From the NCBI GenBank assembly GCA_018062405.1, contig JAGOSF010000009.1, positions 1 to 55,735 on the forward strand: a stretch of 55,735 nt of DNA, given 5' to 3'. Shown here one piece after another: positions 52,672-55,735 of the stretch (the stretch's first letter is position 1; the number at the start of each line of letters is the position of its first letter). The position numbers were made by a program, and so were the translations under genes. The stretch is from Candidatus Babeliales bacterium. Its GTDB lineage: Bacteria > Babelota > Babeliae > Babelales > Chromulinivoraceae. The notes under the pieces are model-generated. The model worked only from the letters and a program-made list of their open reading frames with translations. It did no database searches and was not told where the DNA came from.

Positions 52672-52845
52672 ATGAAGTGTAGAAAGTGTTCAGGTCTCAT
52701 GATCCAGCAATCTTTTTTTGATCACTTTTTAAGCTTTGAAGGCTGGAAATGCCTTAATTGCGGAAAAGTCTCTTTAAAAAAAGAAAAAACTTTAGAATTC
52801 GATCACTTTGGAATATTTTTACAACAACAAAAAATTAAAAAATAA
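52672..52845 (+). CDS. Zinc-ribbon microprotein, 57 aa
   Basis: GGAG lies 7 bases before the ATG. The protein has two CxxC knuckles, CRKC (residues 3-6) and CLNC (27-30), with SFEGWKC between them, followed by a Lys-rich tail. The layout closely resembles the small zinc-ribbon proteins with a MKCxKCxGLM start and FEGWRCLNCG centre that I recall from many deltaproteobacteria and relatives; their function is unknown, perhaps nucleic-acid or protein binding. It has its own promoter and lies 11 bases before tsaB. Confidence 0.85.
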   Translation: MKCRKCSGLMIQQSFFDHFLSFEGWKCLNCGKVSLKKEKTLEFDHFGIFLQQQKIKK

Positions 52846-52856
52846 TAAAGCTTTTT

Positions 52857-53501
52857 ATGCCATATTTTATCACCATCCAGTACCCATACCAATATCTGAC
52901 AATTAACCTTTCAGATAATCAACGTATACTTGCAGAAAAAACAGTCACAAAATTTCAGGCTGTTGGACTTTTAATCCCAACGATAAAACAAATTCTGCAA
53001 GAACATAATCTTACGCTTTCTGATATTGCCTGCATCGGCATTAATGCTGGCCCTGGACCATTCAATACCCTGCGTAGCATCATCGCCACCGCAAACAGTA
53101 TCAACTTTGCACAGCACACACCTCTTGTCGCATGCAACGGCCTTGATCTTATTTTAGAAGGAGCACAGCAGAATACGGTCGCTATCCTTGATGCTTTTAG
53201 CAATGATATCTATTTTGCGATCAAGCAATCTGGCAAACAAGGCTACGCCTCTATCGAAAGCCTGATCAACGATCTCAATCTTTTGTATAAACATGAAACG
53301 ATACATTTTATTGGAAATGGCGCTTTAAAACACAAAGACTTTATCGCTGAGCATTTTACAGGCATCGCACAATTTCATGATGATATGTTGTTTGCATCAT
53401 CACAAGCTTTAATTGATGAAACGGTTAGAAAATATACAACCGGACTTACAACAACAGAGATTTTTCCACTCTATTTCGAAAGCCCGGTCGTTAAATCTTA
53501 A
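52857..53501 (+). CDS. tsaB: tRNA threonylcarbamoyladenosine protein TsaB
   Basis: TsaB is the partner of TsaD in making t6A37 of tRNAs. The ASKHA-type N-domain shows strand and loop AVGLLIPTIKQIL, then IACIGINAGPGPFNTLRSIIATANSI, matching the family's VxxGPGSFTGLRxGxxxAkgla; here Asn replaces the Thr after Phe. The C-terminal half is weakly conserved, as usual. Length 214 is normal. The ribosome-binding site is weak; it probably depends on the zinc-ribbon gene upstream. TsaD is not in the window. Confidence 0.88.
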   Translation: MPYFITIQYPYQYLTINLSDNQRILAEKTVTKFQAVGLLIPTIKQILQEHNLTLSDIACIGINAGPGPFNTLRSIIATANSINFAQHTPLVACNGLDLILEGAQQNTVAILDAFSNDIYFAIKQSGKQGYASIESLINDLNLLYKHETIHFIGNGALKHKDFIAEHFTGIAQFHDDMLFASSQALIDETVRKYTTGLTTTEIFPLYFESPVVKS

Positions 53502-53517
53502 ATTTTATAAGCTTGTA

Positions 53518-54942
53518 TTAATCGTGCGGATGTTGCTCTTGGTAATATTTAACTCTTTTACTTGTCCATGCAAGCCACGTGATAAGAGCTTCTTCAATTT
53601 TTTCTATTAGACTCATCTCAACTTCACATTTTGGCCGCGTCTTACCAATTATGCTATAAATTTTATCACCAGACATAGATGCATCATCTTCTTGTAAAAC
53701 TCCAGTAACAATTCTATCGAGCATATCTTTATGTGAGCTTAAAATTGCATAAGCCTGCTCATAACATTCCTCCATAAATTGATCTACTGCTTTTTCTTTA
53801 TCTACATCAACCATCATATTGTAATCAATAAGTTTATCTTGATCAAAAATTAAATGGATATCTTTATTTGCAATATAATACTCAGCTGCCTGATAAGCAA
53901 AATATACATCGGTCCCAACCAATGTTCGAGATCCTATACCATTATATTCTTCAGAAGATAAAAAATCATGAAACCTTAATTTTTCACCATTATAGAGCTC
54001 TTGCCCAATACCGCCGGCAAACATAACCATAATTTCATTTTTAGCATTCATTATTTTTTGATCATGCTCAATAGATAAAGCATTAAAAGTTGTTTGAGTT
54101 TGAAATCTATGCAAAGGCTGTACTGAACCTTTAGAAAATCCCTGCGGTTTCACCGACAATAAAAGTATATTCCAATCTGTTTTTTTTAAACCAATCATTA
54201 AAGCATGAGCAGCCTCATGATAAGTTGTAAATATTTTATTTCTTGGATTGAGCCAATTCAACATTTCTACAGTAACCTGAGATAAATAAAACTCTAAATT
54301 TGATCTATTCGTTTTATTTCGATTTATAAATGTTGCTGCTTTATTTAAATCATTCATTTCAATAATTTTTGATTTTTTTTGAATGATTTTATCAAAAAAA
54401 TTAGCACATTCTTCATCAGAAAAATCTAGTATTATCCATCTTAACAAAGGCCAGTTAATATCATCTGCTTGCTTACACCCCTTCAACTCTTTTTTTAAAT
54501 AAGCAATTCGTTGTTCATCGTCATCTAATTGAGACCAACGCAAACCTTCAATCGATTTTTCTGAAATTTGCCCCAATTCTTGATCCTCAATACCTTGCTC
54601 TTCCATCTGAGCCCTCATAGCATTGTCCCACAAACGATCTCTTTGAACTGCTGAAAGACCCGACGATTTGACTGTTAAAGCTTTATCTATCGCTGGATTT
54701 ACTGCTCCATAAAAAGTTCCATTAACTTTCGGATAGATCGAGAGCTGAGGCTGTTGAGTGAACGTTGAATAAGTTCTTGGAGTTTTTGATTTTTCATTTT
54801 TGTCTTGAGCTCGATCAAAATCCGCAGAACTAAACCCTGCTTGATCATGCTGATAAGCAATAGCACGATCTACAGAGCTTGAGCTCAATAAATGCAATGA
54901 ACTGAGCGCCACAAACATGAATATTTTAATATAGTTTTTCAT
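53518..54942 (-). CDS. Secreted M41-type (FtsH-like) metalloprotease without AAA domain
   Basis: The ATG at 54942 follows AAAGGAAG and opens a signal peptide (KNYIKIFMFVALSSLHLLSSSS). The zinc motif TYHEAAHAL (HEAAH at residues 242-246) corresponds to HEAGH of FtsH. FAGGIGQELYNGE matches LGGRxAEEixxG, and GTDVYFAYQAAEYYI matches the helix with the third zinc ligand Asp (here Asp345; family xxNDxxxATxiAxxMV). The active site therefore seems intact. The AAA ATPase domain and membrane anchor of FtsH are missing: residues 30-230 are unrelated, partly disordered and charged. It would act outside the cytosol without ATP. No partner gene is visible. Confidence 0.8.
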   Translation of the reverse strand: MKNYIKIFMFVALSSLHLLSSSSVDRAIAYQHDQAGFSSADFDRAQDKNEKSKTPRTYSTFTQQPQLSIYPKVNGTFYGAVNPAIDKALTVKSSGLSAVQRDRLWDNAMRAQMEEQGIEDQELGQISEKSIEGLRWSQLDDDEQRIAYLKKELKGCKQADDINWPLLRWIILDFSDEECANFFDKIIQKKSKIIEMNDLNKAATFINRNKTNRSNLEFYLSQVTVEMLNWLNPRNKIFTTYHEAAHALMIGLKKTDWNILLLSVKPQGFSKGSVQPLHRFQTQTTFNALSIEHDQKIMNAKNEIMVMFAGGIGQELYNGEKLRFHDFLSSEEYNGIGSRTLVGTDVYFAYQAAEYYIANKDIHLIFDQDKLIDYNMMVDVDKEKAVDQFMEECYEQAYAILSSHKDMLDRIVTGVLQEDDASMSGDKIYSIIGKTRPKCEVEMSLIEKIEEALITWLAWTSKRVKYYQEQHPHD

Positions 54943-55079
54943 CAAACTTCCTTTTACCACAATTGGTTATTTTTTCTTTTCTCAATTCTCCATGAAATTA
55001 CTCTACCAAAAACAGCTCATGTAAATACATAAATTAAGATAATTATTATTTCACTCATGATTTTTCATTCAAAAAATAG

Positions 55080-55140
55080 ATGCGACTTGAATTTTGTCAT
55101 AGCAAAACTCATACTAAAAATATGATATAGCAAGTCGCAT
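55080..55140. repeat. Inverted repeat before the transposase remnant
   Basis: ATGCGACTTG (55080-55089) and CAAGTCGCAT (55131-55140) are exact reverse complements with a 41-base spacer. It may be an end of an insertion element or a hairpin; no flanking target-site duplication is visible. Confidence 0.45.
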
Positions 55141-55186
55141 TAAGCCACACATTTCGTTTCTAGACAGGACTTCCGCATTATAATTT

Positions 55187-55235
55187 AACAATAAGCTGAA
55201 GTACTTCATCTAATCGAGTTTTTCAGCTTATTGTT
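55187..55235. terminator. Hairpin at the transposase 3' end
   Basis: AACAATAAGCTGAA (55187-55200) pairs perfectly with 55222-55235 across a 21-base loop and overlaps the last codons of the transposase remnant. On the minus strand it is followed by T-rich bases. It may be a terminator or part of the element's end. Confidence 0.5.
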
Positions 55236-55637
55236 ATTCTTTAAAACTCTTTCATTTTGCAGCTTAAGAGCTCTGATAGCTTCTTCTGCTGATTTTAATC
55301 CTTTTCTTTTTTGCGCAATAACAACATGACTGTAAGCTAAAAAAACTGATGAAATGTGATTTTTATGTGTTTGCATTGTTGTTGCTTGGCAATCTTGTAA
55401 GCCAAGATATTGCTTTGCAGTTCTAAACATTTTTTCAATAGTCCATCGTTTTTTATAAATTTTTACGTGTTGAGATGGCTTTGCAAAATACGTAGAAACC
55501 TGATAAACAACGGTTTCATTACCTTTTTTATCAACTCGTTTTTGAGCGGTAAGATACAAATTCATCTCATGCCAAACAGCTTTAATTGTTCGAGCTGTTT
55601 GTTTACCTTACACTGCACCCTTTGAGTCGGACCATTT
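55206..55637 (-). pseudogene. Decayed IS4-type DDE transposase, C-terminal part
   Basis: The intact frame of 119 codons begins at 55565, but the same frame continues upstream as coding-like sequence (ending in TARTIKAVWHEM) through a TAA at 55608-55610 (probably from CAA) to another stop at 55638-55640. The visible protein has YKKRWTIEKMFRTAKQYLGL, the Y-RW-IE-F--K--LG signature of IS4-family transposases, where the Glu of IE is the last acid of the DDE triad. The N-terminal part with both Asp is absent. The element is dead. Confidence 0.85.
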
Positions 55638-55735
55638 TTAACTAAAAGTTAAGATCCAAAATATCTTATATTTTTTACAGTTAGTTTGTGTGATATATTT
55701 CAACCGGAGTACAATAGTTTAGAGTTTGGTGTAAT

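Overview
The window is AT-rich bacterial DNA from an organism with a Gram-negative type envelope. The evidence is an outer-membrane barrel protein ending in Phe, a MurE with the meso-DAP motif DNPR, a lipoprotein with a lipobox, and many Sec signal peptides. The set of ordinary housekeeping genes (TypA, UvrB, LeuS, RecD2, RuvX, TsaB, MurE) mixed with many unrecognised secreted proteins, together with a chlamydia-like ribonucleotide reductase, a deoxynucleoside kinase and signs of sodium energetics, fits a host-associated, reduced-genome lineage. My best guess is Candidatus Dependentiae (TM6). That placement rests on recall of protein families, not on a search.

Layout. Bases 1-4000 hold secreted or membrane proteins of unknown role, a gene-poor patch with degenerate palindromic repeats, and tRNA-Arg(UCU). 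Bases 4150-8200 (minus strand) are one tightly overlapping operon: deoxynucleoside kinase, then ATP synthase c, b', b, delta and alpha, ending in a strong terminator. Subunits a, gamma, beta and epsilon are not in the window. Bases 8400-17300 (plus strand) are a long run of close or overlapping genes behind a near-consensus promoter: outer-membrane barrel, secreted protein, RecD2, amidase-like protein, GerMN-like protein, three tandem six-helix membrane paralogues and a small membrane protein. Bases 17300-21500 (minus) hold a RecO-like gene and a giant MscS-type channel. Bases 21600-29600 hold typA and two related secreted proteins on either side of an M3 peptidase lipoprotein on the opposite strand. 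Bases 29600-35400 (minus) carry uvrB, a secreted AT-hook protein, leuS and an RRM protein.

Bases 35600-38600 contain a Nudix hydrolase, a compact operon of three very small membrane proteins, a second RRM protein and an SPFH/NfeD pair. Bases 38600-42700 contain secreted proteins, a DNA polymerase III delta'-like gene behind a short leader ORF, and a ComEC-like protein that has lost its metal motif. Bases 42600-52000 hold class I ribonucleotide reductase (nrdA-nrdB, with Phe at the radical Tyr site), a secreted thioredoxin-like protein, a membrane pyrophosphatase, murE and a sodium:alanine symporter. Bases 52000-55735 hold ruvX, a zinc-ribbon microprotein, tsaB, a secreted M41-type protease without an AAA domain, and a decayed IS4-type transposase.

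Three themes connect the genes. First, energy: the ATP synthase c subunit carries the sodium-binding residues, the pyrophosphatase is of the potassium-dependent type with the Glu found in sodium pumps, and the symporter family uses sodium. Second, dNTP supply: a deoxynucleoside kinase and an apparently Mn/Fe ribonucleotide reductase. Third, secretion: about a dozen predicted exported proteins, one with a eukaryote-like AT-hook. I saw no CRISPR array, rRNA, prophage or intact mobile element.
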